Shown: one piece after another, positions 54,785 through 63,916 of the stretch | How positions within the stretch are numbered: the stretch's first letter is position 1 | Layout: each line of letters opens with the position of its first letter | DNA from: Leptospira wolffii serovar Khorat str. Khorat-H2 | GTDB taxonomy: Bacteria > Spirochaetota > Leptospiria > Leptospirales > Leptospiraceae | NCBI RefSeq assembly: GCF_000306115.2 | Contig: NZ_AKWX02000020.1 | Location: 868,001-932,000, forward strand | Length of the DNA: 64,000 nucleotides | Direction: 5' to 3' | Translations under genes and position numbers: made by a program | Notes under the pieces: model-generated | Database searches by the model: none | Told to the model about the DNA's origin: nothing | Seen by the model: the letters and a program-made list of their open reading frames with translations, nothing else

Positions 54785-56389
54785 ATGGAAGTATTGGAAT
54801 CCCAGATTAGGACCTCGTCTCCCGAATATAAGGAAAACTTTAAAGACCTCTCCGAGAAAGTGGAGGAGGTCCGTATGCTTTTGGACAAAGTCTCCCAAGG
54901 AGGAGGCGAAAAATCCATACAAAGGCATAAGAGCCGCGGAAAATTGACCGCGAGAGAAAGAATTCGCGGACTCGTCGATTCCGACACTCCCTTCTTGGAA
55001 TTCTCCGCCTTGGCCGGAGAAAAAGTCTACTCCGACGATGTTCCTTCCGCAGGCATAGTCACCGGAATCGGAAGAATATCGGGAAGTCCCTGCGTGATCG
55101 TAGCCAATGATGCTACCGTAAAAGGCGGAACTTATTATCCGCTCACAGTCAAAAAGCATATCCGCGCTCAGGAAATCGCCAGAGAGAATCGGCTTCCTTG
55201 CGTTTACTTGGTGGATTCCGGCGGAGCTTTTCTTCCCATGCAGGACGAAGTGTTTCCGGACAAGGAACATTTCGGCAGAATCTTTTACAACCAGGCCAAT
55301 CTTTCCAGAGAGGGAATTCCCCAAATATCCATCGTGATGGGAAGCTGTACCGCAGGAGGGGCTTATATCCCTGCGATGTCCGACGAATCGGTGATCGTTA
55401 AAGGAAACGGGACTATTTTCTTAGGAGGCCCCCCTCTTGTAAAAGCCGCCACGGGAGAAGTAGTTACTCCGGAAGAATTAGGCGGGGCGGACGTGCATTG
55501 TAGGATTTCCGGAGTCACGGACCATTATGCCGAAAACGATCGTCACGCTTTGGAGATCGCCAGACATATCGTTTCCAGTTTAGGAAATGCGAAAGGAAAA
55601 AGTCCGGAATCCATAACTTTCGAGGATCCTTTATACGATCCGGAGGAAATTTACGGGATCATCCAAAAGGATATTCGTAAGCCTTATGATGTAAGAGAAG
55701 TGATCGCAAGAGTAGTGGACGGTTCCCGTTTTCAAGAATTCAAAAAATATTATGGGACTACGATCGTTACTGGCTTTGCGAATATCTACGGAAAGCTAGT
55801 AGGTATTGTCGCAAACAACGGGGTACTATTCTCCGAAAGTTCCCTGAAAGCTGCACATTTTATCCAGTTATGCAATCAACGGGAGATCCCTCTCGTCTTT
55901 CTCCAAAACATTACCGGCTTTATGGTAGGTAAGAAATACGAGAATGCAGGAATCGCTAAAGACGGAGCCAAGATGGTGAACGCGGTCTCGACTTCCGTGG
56001 TTCCTAAATATACCGTAGTGATCGGCGGTTCCTATGGAGCCGGAAATTACGGAATGTGCGGTAGAGCTTTCGGTCCTCGTTTTCTTTGGATGTGGCCGAA
56101 CGCGAAAATTTCCGTTATGGGCGGGGAACAGGCTTCGAATGTTCTTTTAACCGTTAAAATGGAGCAATTGGAGAAGGAAGGCAAAGCCCTCTCCGAAGCA
56201 GAGCAAAACGAATTCCGCAGACCGATTTTAGAAGACTACGATCGTCGCTCCTCCTGTATTTATTCTACGGCTCGACTTTGGGATGACGGTATTCTGGATC
56301 CGGCCCGGACTAGAGAATCTCTGGGACTGGCTCTTTATTCCGACTTCTCCGCGAAAAAAGATCCATCCTACGCCATTTTCCGGATGTAA
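54785..56389 (+). CDS. acyl-CoA carboxylase beta subunit (methylcrotonyl-CoA carboxylase type)
   Basis: The 534-residue carboxyltransferase subunit has the N- and C-terminal crotonase-like domains: [11 protein letters not shown] near residue 55, [31 protein letters not shown] (MCC-type, ~138-168), [38 protein letters not shown], and late [37 protein letters not shown]. These match MCCC2-like proteins (leucine degradation) better than propionyl-CoA carboxylase. The biotin-carrying alpha subunit is not adjacent. A GAGGAG lies 5-10 bases before the ATG. Confidence 0.93.
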   Translation: MEVLESQIRTSSPEYKENFKDLSEKVEEVRMLLDKVSQGGGEKSIQRHKSRGKLTARERIRGLVDSDTPFLEFSALAGEKVYSDDVPSAGIVTGIGRISGSPCVIVANDATVKGGTYYPLTVKKHIRAQEIARENRLPCVYLVDSGGAFLPMQDEVFPDKEHFGRIFYNQANLSREGIPQISIVMGSCTAGGAYIPAMSDESVIVKGNGTIFLGGPPLVKAATGEVVTPEELGGADVHCRISGVTDHYAENDRHALEIARHIVSSLGNAKGKSPESITFEDPLYDPEEIYGIIQKDIRKPYDVREVIARVVDGSRFQEFKKYYGTTIVTGFANIYGKLVGIVANNGVLFSESSLKAAHFIQLCNQREIPLVFLQNITGFMVGKKYENAGIAKDGAKMVNAVSTSVVPKYTVVIGGSYGAGNYGMCGRAFGPRFLWMWPNAKISVMGGEQASNVLLTVKMEQLEKEGKALSEAEQNEFRRPILEDYDRRSSCIYSTARLWDDGILDPARTRESLGLALYSDFSAKKDPSYAIFRM

Positions 56390-56448
56390 TTGGTATAGTT
56401 AGACGCTGGCCCAGGGGATTTGGGCCCGTGATTCTATTGGATTTATCC

Positions 56449-56472
56449 ATTTTTCCAACAGGTTGGAAAAAT
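56449..56472. promoter_or_regulatory. perfect 11-bp dyad, candidate enhancer-binding-protein site
   Basis: ATTTTTCCAAC and GTTGGAAAAAT flank a 2-bp AG centre. No T-run follows on the forward strand, so a terminator is less likely than a protein-binding palindrome. The distance of about 190 bp to the sigma-54-like element is typical of upstream activator sites. Confidence 0.5.
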
Positions 56473-56648
56473 ATGCCTAAAAAGTACGCAAAACTGTTAG
56501 GCTCTACTGGAGAGACTCATCCCTTATTCTAGAGAAATCTTACTCTTGGGTTGCGAAAGAGGCCCATATGCCTTAAGAGAACTGGTTTTTCGGACAGGGA
56601 GTCCTATTTAAGATTTTTTTACTCTTTTTTCCGCCTTTTTTACTCTCA

Positions 56649-56664
56649 GGTACTCTTCTTGCAA
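56649..56664 (+). promoter_or_regulatory. sigma-54-type -24/-12 promoter before amtB
   Basis: GG at 56649-56650 and GC at 56661-56662 are exactly 10 bp apart, and the -12 element reads TTGCA. The -24 side reads AGGTACT, a partial match to TGGCACG. Transcription would start near 56674, just ahead of amtB. Sigma-54 control of amtB-glnK by nitrogen state is well established in many bacteria. Confidence 0.55.
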
Positions 56665-56704
56665 AATACGGATTAAAACAAATTCCGAGATGAGATTTGA
56701 GAAA

Positions 56705-58000
56705 ATGAAATCGGCCAAAAAACTAATCCCGTTCCTGTTCCTATTGATCCCTGCGGTTCTATGGGGCCAGGACGCAACTACAACCCCTCCTCCGGCACCG
56801 GCTCCTACATTGGATAAAGGTGATACCGCGTGGATGATCGTCGCTTCCACACTCGTGTTCTTTATGATTCCCGGTCTTGCGCTGTTCTACGGCGGGATCG
56901 TGCGCTCTAAGAACGTTCTATCGACCATGATGCACAGCTTCATCGCGATCTTAGTCCTTACTCTTCAGTGGACTATCTTCGGATACAGCTTTGCTTTCGA
57001 CGGAAGCAATCCGTATTACGGTGATTTCGGTCTTCTTTTCCTGAACGGAGTCGATACCGAGACTCTGGAAGGAACAATTCCTAAATACATCCACTTCTTG
57101 TTCCAAGGAATGTTCGCTTTGATCACTCCTGCGCTTATATCCGGAGCGATTGCAGAAAGGGTAAAACTTTCAGGTTATATCGTATTCATTCTGGCTTGGG
57201 CAACCTTGGTATACGATCCCGTCGCTCACTGGGTCTGGGACTCCGACGGATGGTTATTCCAAAAAAGCGCTCTGGACTTTGCGGGAGGAACCGTAGTCCA
57301 CTTGATTTCCGGTATCGCCGGTCTTGCAGCGGCCATCGTTCTCGGAAAACGTAAAGGAGAAGGTCCTGCTCTTATTGCTCCGAACAACCTCACCTATACT
57401 CTGATAGGCGCCGGGTTCCTGTGGTTCGGATGGTTCGGATTTAACGCCGGATCCGGTTTGGCAACGAACGGATTGGCAGCCAGAGCATTCGCAGTGACTT
57501 TGATCGCACCTGCGGCAGCCGGCGTAGCTTGGCTCTTGATCGAATATCTTCATACTAAGAAAGCGACCGCACTCGGTGCAGCTTCCGGAATCGTAGCCGG
57601 TCTCGTGGTTATCACTCCCGCTGCCGGATTCGTGGATCTGCAAGGAGCTATTATCCTCGGATTGATCGTATCTCCGATCTGCTACGGAGCGATCCTTCTG
57701 AAAGGAAAACTCGGATACGACGATTCTTTGGATGCGTTCGGTATACACGGAGTTGGTGGAGCTGTAGGAGCTATTCTTACCGGGGTATTCACCGTTTCTC
57801 TCGGAGCAGGAGTCGCAACTCGCACCGATCAGGTAATCGTTCAGTTGATCAGCGTAGTCGCTACCGGCGCTTACTCTTTCGTCGTTTCCTTAATCCTCGT
57901 TTTCATCATAGAGAAAACGATCGGATTCAGAATTTCCGAAGAGAAAGAAATCGCGGGTCTCGATGCGGAGATTCACGGAGAGAAAGGTTATATCATTTAA
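56705..58000 (+). CDS. amtB: ammonium transporter AmtB
   Basis: The 431-residue protein has a cleavable signal (KKLIPFLFLLIPAVLWGQ), a Pro/Thr/Ala linker, then the eleven-helix Amt fold. GDTAWMIVASTLVFFMIPGLALFYGG starts it, the signature DFAGGTVVHLISGIAGLAAA carries the first pore His, and DAFGIHGVGGAVGAILTGVF carries the second. It imports ammonium and is gated by GlnK binding. The start at 56705 has GAG 4 bp upstream; an ATG at 56690 in the same frame is possible. glnK follows 38 bp later, a conserved pair. Confidence 0.96.
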   Translation: MKSAKKLIPFLFLLIPAVLWGQDATTTPPPAPAPTLDKGDTAWMIVASTLVFFMIPGLALFYGGIVRSKNVLSTMMHSFIAILVLTLQWTIFGYSFAFDGSNPYYGDFGLLFLNGVDTETLEGTIPKYIHFLFQGMFALITPALISGAIAERVKLSGYIVFILAWATLVYDPVAHWVWDSDGWLFQKSALDFAGGTVVHLISGIAGLAAAIVLGKRKGEGPALIAPNNLTYTLIGAGFLWFGWFGFNAGSGLATNGLAARAFAVTLIAPAAAGVAWLLIEYLHTKKATALGAASGIVAGLVVITPAAGFVDLQGAIILGLIVSPICYGAILLKGKLGYDDSLDAFGIHGVGGAVGAILTGVFTVSLGAGVATRTDQVIVQLISVVATGAYSFVVSLILVFIIEKTIGFRISEEKEIAGLDAEIHGEKGYII

Positions 58001-58038
58001 CCTTCGCATGAATTTATACACTAAGTAAAGGAGAGCAT

Positions 58039-58383
58039 ATGAAATTAGTCGTAGCAATTATCCAGCCACATAAACTGGAAGAGGTAAAAGCGGAGCTTAC
58101 TAAGAATGAAATTTACAGGCTTACCGTAAGCGACGTGCAAGGCTACGGGCAGCAAAAAGGAAAAACCGAGGTTTTTCGCGGACACGAATACCAAGTAAAC
58201 CTTTTGAGAAAGGTTAGATTGGAAATCGCAGTCAACGACGAGTTCGTTAAGCCGACCGTCGACGCCATTCTCAAGGCTGCCAAAACCGGCGAAGGAAAGA
58301 TCGGAGACGGAAAGATTCTGATCCTTCCTCTCGAGGATGTGATCCGTATCCGTACCGGAGAAAGAGGAAGCTCAGCGATTTAA
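58039..58383 (+). CDS. glnK: P-II family nitrogen regulator GlnK
   Basis: This is a 114-residue PII protein. The T-loop reads GYGQQKGKTEVFRGHEY with Tyr51 conserved as the uridylylation site and Phe instead of Tyr at 46. The B-loop KTGEGKIGDGKI binds ATP, and the C-loop RIRTGERG follows. In the trimer it plugs AmtB and senses 2-oxoglutarate/ATP. GlnD at 6954 would modify Tyr51. AAAGGAG lies five bases before the ATG, and a strong terminator follows. Confidence 0.97.
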   Translation: MKLVVAIIQPHKLEEVKAELTKNEIYRLTVSDVQGYGQQKGKTEVFRGHEYQVNLLRKVRLEIAVNDEFVKPTVDAILKAAKTGEGKIGDGKILILPLEDVIRIRTGERGSSAI

Positions 58384-58413
58384 TTCTTCCCCATACGAGT
58401 CGAAACTAGCTTC

Positions 58414-58442
58414 GGGGTCGGTGCCTTACCGACCCCATTTTT
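58414..58442 (+). terminator. rho-independent terminator after amtB-glnK
   Basis: GGGGTCGGT (58414-58422) and ACCGACCCC (58428-58436) pair perfectly over 9 bp with loop GCCTT, followed by ATTTTT. It ends the amtB-glnK unit 31 bp after glnK. Confidence 0.92.
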
Positions 58443-58491
58443 GTACTTGCACTTCCGCCGAATCCGCCGAGAATCCCAACCGGTTAAATTC

Positions 58492-59121
58492 ATGCCTAAG
58501 AAAATTATTTGCCTTCTTTTATTTATCCCTTCTTTTCTTCTATTTTCCTGCGTTTCTTCCGAAGTAAAATTGAAATCCGAGGAGAACCTACGAAACTCCC
58601 TGAATAGAGCAAAGATGAGAATCGTAAATCCTCTTCCGGATGGTTTCGAACTCAAATATTCGGCGGACAGCTCGCCTTTTCCTTACGATTACTTTTTGAA
58701 ATCCAAATCCGACGATTTCGAACTACGTTATGCGATCCGTCCCTTGGACGAATATATCAAACAATACAAGGAATTGAGCAAAACCCCCGGGGTAGTGATG
58801 GCTCCGATGAAAGAAGACGAGCATATCCAGGATTTTATCGTGATGATCATGAACATAGGAGGGGGAGGATTGCCCGATACGAAACCCGCATTCTTCCCTC
58901 CGGCTGCGGTAAAGTCCGAATTCGGAGCGGACTGGGGAGCGACGATCTCTTTGCATGTAAGCCCTAATTTCGATTCCAAATACAAATACGGAATCTTGAT
59001 GATGCTTTATAAGAAGAATATCGCGCAGGCCTACGTATTTTATTTAGCCAACGATCCTAATGTGCTTTCCAAGTATCTGAGAGATACTCCTTTGTTTTAC
59101 AATTTGCAGTTTGTCAAATAA
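58492..59121 (+). CDS. putative lipoprotein of unknown function
   Basis: The 209-residue protein begins MPKKIICLLLFIPSFLLFSC, a good lipoprotein signal (Cys20). The mature part is mixed alpha/beta with FELKYSADSSPFPYDYFLKS and a C-terminal hydrophobic-strand run (YGILMMLYKKNIAQAYVFYLAND), resembling domains that scavenge or store ligands but not assignable. The ATG at 58492 is chosen because the signal starts there. It is separate from glnK by the terminator. Confidence 0.65.
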   Translation: MPKKIICLLLFIPSFLLFSCVSSEVKLKSEENLRNSLNRAKMRIVNPLPDGFELKYSADSSPFPYDYFLKSKSDDFELRYAIRPLDEYIKQYKELSKTPGVVMAPMKEDEHIQDFIVMIMNIGGGGLPDTKPAFFPPAAVKSEFGADWGATISLHVSPNFDSKYKYGILMMLYKKNIAQAYVFYLANDPNVLSKYLRDTPLFYNLQFVK

Positions 59122-59193
59122 GGGAACGCGGGAAAGACCTCCTCGAATATGCAAACGGGATTCTCAGTTAAATTCTCAAGGAGAAGTTCCTGG

Positions 59194-59655
59194 ATGAAGC
59201 AACCGATTCTCGCGTTCATTTTACTTTTCTCTATGAGTGCATTCTCTTCCGGGATAGATTCCGATGTTAGAGAATCCCTCCTGAAGAAGATAAACGTAAT
59301 CGAAGCGGATCCTTTGAGCCCGGGGGCAAAAGAGGCATGTAGGTATATCTTAGCTTTTACCTACGAAAGTAAGGATGTGCAAGTGATCGTATCACAAAAG
59401 CTTTTGCCTTGGTTTACACGTGATCTGGAATACAAGGAATTTCTGTTCGGTTCGTTTGTTGCCGGAAATATAAAGCCGCAATTATTAAGCGGAAGAAAGA
59501 AGGATGATTCGTATTCGGGTGCTTTAGCTATGATACGGACATACGAGAGAATTCGTGGTGTAAACGATTCTTTCGTTTTGGAGGAAGTGGATCGTTTGAT
59601 CCTAATGGAAAAGGAAGGTAGATTACGGGGTTATGTTTCCTCGGTTGCTAGATAG
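59194..59655 (+). CDS. exported protein of unknown function
   Basis: The 153-residue protein has a signal peptide (MKQPILAFILLFSMSAFSSG) and a mostly helical mature region with two Cys-free amphipathic helices (DVRESLLKKINVIEAD, EACRYILAFTYESKDVQVIVSQKLL). An ATG 15 codons upstream is possible but would put a basic stretch before the signal. Its last codons overlap the start of the DUF433 gene by 23 bp. The family is not recognised. Confidence 0.55.
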   Translation: MKQPILAFILLFSMSAFSSGIDSDVRESLLKKINVIEADPLSPGAKEACRYILAFTYESKDVQVIVSQKLLPWFTRDLEYKEFLFGSFVAGNIKPQLLSGRKKDDSYSGALAMIRTYERIRGVNDSFVLEEVDRLILMEKEGRLRGYVSSVAR

Positions 59656-59887
59656 AATTACGTTTAACCCTCAAATATTCGGAGGTAAGCCGATTATTCG
59701 AGGCCGTCGCCTTGCTGTTGAGCATATCCTTGGGATGCTTGCTGCAGGAGATAATACTACAACAATCTTAGAAGGCTATTCATGGTTGGAGCCTGAAGAT
59801 ATCCAAGCCTGTCTTGTTTACGCTTATCGCATGATTGGACATGAGAGAATTGAAAATATACCGAACGAGACTACTCAGGTCGCGTGA
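59633..59887 (+). CDS. DUF433 (VapB-like) antitoxin-type protein
   Basis: The 84-residue protein has the DUF433 signature: LDRITFNPQIFGGKPIIRGRRLAVEHILGMLAAGDNTTTILEGY followed by LEPEDIQACLVYAYR. These are winged-helix antitoxins that usually precede a DUF5615 PIN-like toxin by a few bases. Here the expected GTG start overlapping the stop is present (GTGA at 59884), but the following frame ends after 18 residues, so no intact toxin is encoded. It probably arrived as a module; function now is unknown. Confidence 0.85.
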   Translation: MFPRLLDRITFNPQIFGGKPIIRGRRLAVEHILGMLAAGDNTTTILEGYSWLEPEDIQACLVYAYRMIGHERIENIPNETTQVA

Positions 59888-59918
59888 AGGTCTTTTTAGG
59901 CTCCGTTTACCGGACGAA

Positions 59919-59939
59919 TAGAATAGGAACTCTATTCTA
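59919..59939. terminator. hairpin between DUF433 and prmC stops
   Basis: TAGAATAG (59919-59926) and CTATTCTA (59932-59939) form an 8-bp stem with loop GAACT, followed on the forward strand by AATTTT. It overlaps the prmC stop codon and may serve both convergent genes. Confidence 0.6.
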
Positions 59940-60800
59940 AATTTTCAGTCTAACGAAACTATCTCTCCCTGAGAGGTCCTTTTTCGAAATCGCTTCGGAG
60001 TAACCTTGCCGCAAAGCTTCTTCTTTTAACCAATTTGAGTATTTCGGATGGGTCTCGAGGTATAGGAAGCCGTTAGGTTTTAGGTAATTTTTGGCCTCGT
60101 TCAGTATGCGGCTGTGAAATGCTTCGAAATCCGATACGAATAGGGCCAAATGAGGTTCGTAATCCGCTACGTCCTTCATTAGAGAAGATTTTTCCGACTC
60201 GGGAATATACGGAGGGTTGGATACGATCAGATCGAATCTGTTTTCGTTCGGTATGGAAGAGAATAGATCCCCTTGGTAGAGTGGTAACGTTCTATCCGTA
60301 TTTAATATTTCTTGAATATTCTTTCCGTTGATTTCCAGGGCTTCTCGGGAAAGGTCGGAAAAGGAAAGGCTCCATTTGGATCTTGCTTTTGCTAGACTGA
60401 TCCCTATGCAGCCGCTTCCGGAGCATAAGTCTAGAGCCTGCAATTCGGACTCCTTGTCTTGGAATTCTTCCAGAACCCAGGCCACCAACTCCTCCGTTTC
60501 CGGTCTCGGAATCAACACAGACTCGTTCACTAAGAATTCTGAATCGAAGAACGCTTTCTTTCCGATAATGTATGCTGTGGGACGGGATTTGGATCTCTCT
60601 ACGATTCTTTCCCGATATGCGTCCTTTTCGGAAGAGGAGAGTGGTCTTTCGAAATCCACATAGAGCTTCACTCTTGGAATCCGCAATAGATCCGCGAGTA
60701 GTAGTTCCGCATCCAAACGCGCGGAGGGGATATTTTTCTTTTTTAGGAATTCCTCCGATTTTCGGAGAAGTTGGATTACGGTATCTGCGGAATCGGTCAT
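59937..60800 (-). CDS. prmC: release factor N5-glutamine methyltransferase PrmC
   Basis: The 287-residue SAM-dependent enzyme methylates the GGQ glutamine of release factors RF1/RF2. The N-terminal PrmC helical domain includes [13 protein letters not shown], then [20 protein letters not shown] and [11 protein letters not shown]. The SAM motif is [14 protein letters not shown] (~146-159), and the catalytic NPPYIPE lies near residue 196. prfA is not adjacent here. The reverse transcript would read past tRNA-Arg at 60815 and the CNB pair. Confidence 0.96.
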   Translation of the reverse strand: MTDSADTVIQLLRKSEEFLKKKNIPSARLDAELLLADLLRIPRVKLYVDFERPLSSSEKDAYRERIVERSKSRPTAYIIGKKAFFDSEFLVNESVLIPRPETEELVAWVLEEFQDKESELQALDLCSGSGCIGISLAKARSKWSLSFSDLSREALEINGKNIQEILNTDRTLPLYQGDLFSSIPNENRFDLIVSNPPYIPESEKSSLMKDVADYEPHLALFVSDFEAFHSRILNEAKNYLKPNGFLYLETHPKYSNWLKEEALRQGYSEAISKKDLSGRDSFVRLKI

Positions 60801-60814
60801 CTAAATTGGAATAA

Positions 60815-60891
<77 letters not shown>

Positions 60892-60920
60892 GATTCGTTT
60901 TCTAAGACTCGAATTCCGGT

Positions 60921-61562
60921 TTAAGCCGGTTTGCGCTTCTGGGAGACTATTCTCTGGAAGTCGTTAATATTGTGAATAACGATTTTATCGGAGTATATCT
61001 CGATTTTACCGCTTTTTGCGAATTGGTTCACCACTTTCTGGACTTCTCCCACAGGTTGGGCGCACCAGTCGGCCACATCCTCTACGGTCACATTCAGAAC
61101 CACTTCTTTGAATTCCGTATGAGTGTGCATTTTCTCGTAAAGCATGAGAAATACGTCGGCTACTTTTCCTATGATATCGTCCAGAAGAAGGATCAGCAAT
61201 CTTCTCTTGGCATCGTAAATACGCACGGAGAATATGGTGAGGATCTTTAGCGCAAGAGTGGGATTCTTGGTCATCAATAGTTCGAAATTCGCCCGGTTGA
61301 AATTCAATACCTTCACTTCGGAAATCGCGATGGCTGTCGCGCTTCTAGGCTGCTCTTCTAAGATCGCCATCTCTCCGAAGATATCTCCCTGTTCCAGTAT
61401 ATCCAATGTCTTGATGGAATTTCCCACGGTCTTGGTGATTTTCACCTTGCCCGCTTGGATCAGATAGAAATCGTTTCCGGGTTCGTTCTCGCAAAATATG
61501 ATCTGGTTCGGTTCGTAAGTCTTACCGAACTTGGAGAACATGGACTCTAACATTAAATCCAT
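60921..61562 (-). CDS. Crp/Fnr-like cyclic-nucleotide-binding regulator
   Basis: The 213-residue protein has a cyclic nucleotide-binding domain (residues ~10-110) with [25 protein letters not shown], the phosphate-binding cassette [14 protein letters not shown] long dimer helix follows ([22 protein letters not shown]), then a winged-helix-like C-terminus ([37 protein letters not shown]). The effector and target genes are unknown; the HTH is atypical. It starts one base after the stop of the paralogous CNB-TPR gene, so they are one operon. Confidence 0.85.
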   Translation of the reverse strand: MDLMLESMFSKFGKTYEPNQIIFCENEPGNDFYLIQAGKVKITKTVGNSIKTLDILEQGDIFGEMAILEEQPRSATAIAISEVKVLNFNRANFELLMTKNPTLALKILTIFSVRIYDAKRRLLILLLDDIIGKVADVFLMLYEKMHTHTEFKEVVLNVTVEDVADWCAQPVGEVQKVVNQFAKSGKIEIYSDKIVIHNINDFQRIVSQKRKPA

Positions 61563-62618
61563 TTAAGCGCTTAGCTCCTTGGCTTTCTGGCGGGCCTTCT
61601 GAGAAAGGCTGTCTCTTTCCGGAGGGAGAAGGGCTACTTTTCCGAAGAGCATGCCCGCTCTTTGGCGATCTCCTTGTTGCTCGGCGATTTCTGCCAGATG
61701 GAATAAGGACTCTTTGACCGATTCTCCGGAAGGATGCTTCTTGATATAAGCGGAGAATGTATTGCTCGCAGTCTCCAGATTTTCCAGTTTCAGGAAGCAA
61801 ACTCCCATTTGGAAAAGAGCGTTATCCACCAGCTTTTTCTCGCTATCGTACTTGAAGTCGTTTCGGACCATCAGGTCCTTAAAGATACCGGCAGCTTCCT
61901 CGAACTTGCCCACATTTAGGAAAGTGTGGGCGCGATTGTAAAGCGAAGTGATGGAGTTGTCCGTTCCCGCTCCTAGGTTCGTCTTCTCCGCAGCCGGTTT
62001 CATGATATTCTGCAAATTTTCCTGGGTCATACGAGTGGAAGCGGCGTCGTAAACCAAAGGAGGCATATTGATCGGGTAAGGAGTCCCTTTTCTTGCCAGG
62101 TCCTGGAGTTCCGTCGCTCTCCCCGCGTAGGGTCCGCTTGGATAATGTTCCAAGTATTTGCCGAAAGCATAGGCGGCGTGTTCGAAGTTATTATTCTTAT
62201 AGAAAACTTCCGCCACGTTCATGAGCTCGAAGGCGGGGTTTCTGGCTTCCGCCTGACCGAGAATCTCTCTCAATTTCTTGTGAACCTGCCTGAGCTGGCT
62301 AGAAAACACCTTCATCATTTTGAGAATGAGATGGGTCTTTTCCGAAACGAATGTCTCGAAATCGGAAAGTTTGAACGCGAGCACGGTTGCGCCGCCTACT
62401 ACCTGTGCGGTTTCTTCTCTAGGATACTTTCCCAGAGCGGATTTGACTCCGAAGAATTCGCCTAAGCGCACATCTTCTTTTACTTCGTAACCTGTATCGA
62501 TAGCGGTGTACGTTAATACGACGCGACCCTGCCGGAGAACATAGATATCCTCCGATCGATCTTTCTCGAAGTATATAATGGAGCCGCCTTTATAATTTCG
62601 GATTATGGGCCCAGCCAA
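61563..62618 (-). CDS. cyclic-nucleotide-binding domain protein with TPR-like repeats
   Basis: The 351-residue protein has an N-terminal cNMP-binding-like domain (residues ~1-110: [49 protein letters not shown]) and two or more TPR/tetratricopeptide segments ([54 protein letters not shown]). It has no DNA-binding domain, so it likely acts through protein contacts. It is adjacent to, and coupled with, a Crp-like protein, a pairing conserved by arrangement as a two-component-like module. Confidence 0.85.
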   Translation of the reverse strand: MAGPIIRNYKGGSIIYFEKDRSEDIYVLRQGRVVLTYTAIDTGYEVKEDVRLGEFFGVKSALGKYPREETAQVVGGATVLAFKLSDFETFVSEKTHLILKMMKVFSSQLRQVHKKLREILGQAEARNPAFELMNVAEVFYKNNNFEHAAYAFGKYLEHYPSGPYAGRATELQDLARKGTPYPINMPPLVYDAASTRMTQENLQNIMKPAAEKTNLGAGTDNSITSLYNRAHTFLNVGKFEEAAGIFKDLMVRNDFKYDSEKKLVDNALFQMGVCFLKLENLETASNTFSAYIKKHPSGESVKESLFHLAEIAEQQGDRQRAGMLFGKVALLPPERDSLSQKARQKAKELSA

Positions 62619-62642
62619 GACCGTTACCTTCCACTCTTAAAT

Positions 62643-63872
62643 CTACCCGACGGGAAAAAATGCCAAATCCTTTTTGTAACCAAGGGCCCGGGTTACCGAT
62701 TCTATCAACCCTAGGGGATCCCCGGCAAGGTATTTATCGGTTCCGGCGATCTTAATTTCTCGTCCTTCCACACCTGTTTCGTCAAAAAATTCCTTCAAAG
62801 AAAGGTCGCCGTATGCGGGCTTGCCGTCTCTGACTACCAGTCTCACCGAACGCAAATCCGCGGAGGATAGCACATCGTAAGCGTTGTCTTTCTCCCCGGA
62901 AAGAACGACTAGGTCGGCGATTTTACCCGCCTCCAAACTTCCTAATTCATCCGAAATTCGGAATGCTTTGGCCGGATTTTCGGTGACCATTCTGAAAAGA
63001 ATTTTAGGATCCAATTCTTCTCCGTATTCCTTTCTATAAAATTCCCGAGCGGACTTGATTTCTCCCAGAAGATTCAAGGATCCGGACATGGGGGAATCCG
63101 TGCCTAGGCTTACGTTGACTCCGGCTTCCAATAATTCCCGTATGGGGGCCGTCTTTCCGAATAGGAATAGATTGGATTCCGGGCTCCAGACTAGATTCGC
63201 TTTGGCCTTGGCCACAGCTTTCACGTCTTCGGAATCGAAAGCGATCCCGTGAACGAGTACGGAATTCTCTCCTAAACAACCGATGGATTGCAGTTTTTGG
63301 ACCGCATTTTCGGACTCCTCGTCGAAGCCTTCCGAAATATGCGTGACGAAAGGAAGATTTCCTTCCTTGGCTCGGGCGTATTCGATTTCCGGGCCGTCTC
63401 CCCAACCGAGGGAGTAGGAGCAAATGCTATGAGCCAGGGTAAATCGGCTTAGGATCCGAACCGGAAAATTCTCTAAGAAGGGGGACTGGACGAAATGAGG
63501 AATATGATCCAGAACGGAAGTGACTCCGCTGATTAGATTCTTGTATCCGCCTAAGAAATACAATTGTTCCGGCTCTAGTTGCTGCCTCTCCGCGTATACG
63601 ACGGAGGATTTAAGATCGTTATCCCAGGGTAGCCAATTCGGATAAGGACGGTTGGTTCCGACTTTAGGAAGATAGGTGCCTAGAAGATGATCGTGAGCGT
63701 TGATGAATCCGGGATAAACGAAGAGCCCACCCAGATTCAATCGGATGGGAAGAGAATCCTTGGGAATTCCTGCGCTGATCGAAGCGATCTTTCCGTCGCG
63801 GATCCGGATAGTCGCGTTCTCTATGATTCCTTTCGGAGTCACCGCTTTAGAATTAACGATTTCCCATTCCAT
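62643..63872 (-). CDS. amidohydrolase family metal-dependent hydrolase
   Basis: The 409-residue protein is an amidohydrolase-superfamily enzyme. The metal-binding H-x-H is in [14 protein letters not shown] (residues ~57-70), HISEG lies mid-protein, LVHGIAFD follows, and the metal Asp is in [14 protein letters not shown] (~257-270). The C-terminal composite domain has [16 protein letters not shown]. The layout resembles cytosine/chlorohydrolase-like deaminases (SsnA/TrzN group), but the substrate cannot be read from sequence. Confidence 0.88.
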   Translation of the reverse strand: MEWEIVNSKAVTPKGIIENATIRIRDGKIASISAGIPKDSLPIRLNLGGLFVYPGFINAHDHLLGTYLPKVGTNRPYPNWLPWDNDLKSSVVYAERQQLEPEQLYFLGGYKNLISGVTSVLDHIPHFVQSPFLENFPVRILSRFTLAHSICSYSLGWGDGPEIEYARAKEGNLPFVTHISEGFDEESENAVQKLQSIGCLGENSVLVHGIAFDSEDVKAVAKAKANLVWSPESNLFLFGKTAPIRELLEAGVNVSLGTDSPMSGSLNLLGEIKSAREFYRKEYGEELDPKILFRMVTENPAKAFRISDELGSLEAGKIADLVVLSGEKDNAYDVLSSADLRSVRLVVRDGKPAYGDLSLKEFFDETGVEGREIKIAGTDKYLAGDPLGLIESVTRALGYKKDLAFFPVG

Positions 63873-63916
63873 TCCGTGTAAATCCCGCCGTATGAGTCCT
63901 TAAATAGACGAAACGA

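Larger units (their letters stand above)
56390..56704. other. amtB control region
   Basis: These 315 bp lack a credible gene. They contain a GGCCCA/TGGGCC hairpin (about 56408-56426) close to the upstream stop, an 11-bp perfect dyad at 56449-56472, GCCTAA/TTAGGC arms starting at 56475, and a sigma-54-like GG-N10-GC element at 56649. The combination looks like a terminator-enhancer-promoter arrangement for amtB-glnK. Confidence 0.5.

Noticed and set aside
56405..56430. tRNA-like fragment after the carboxylase gene
   Set aside because: Only a 6-bp stem with 7-nt loop; no anticodon or T-arm, so it is a simple hairpin.
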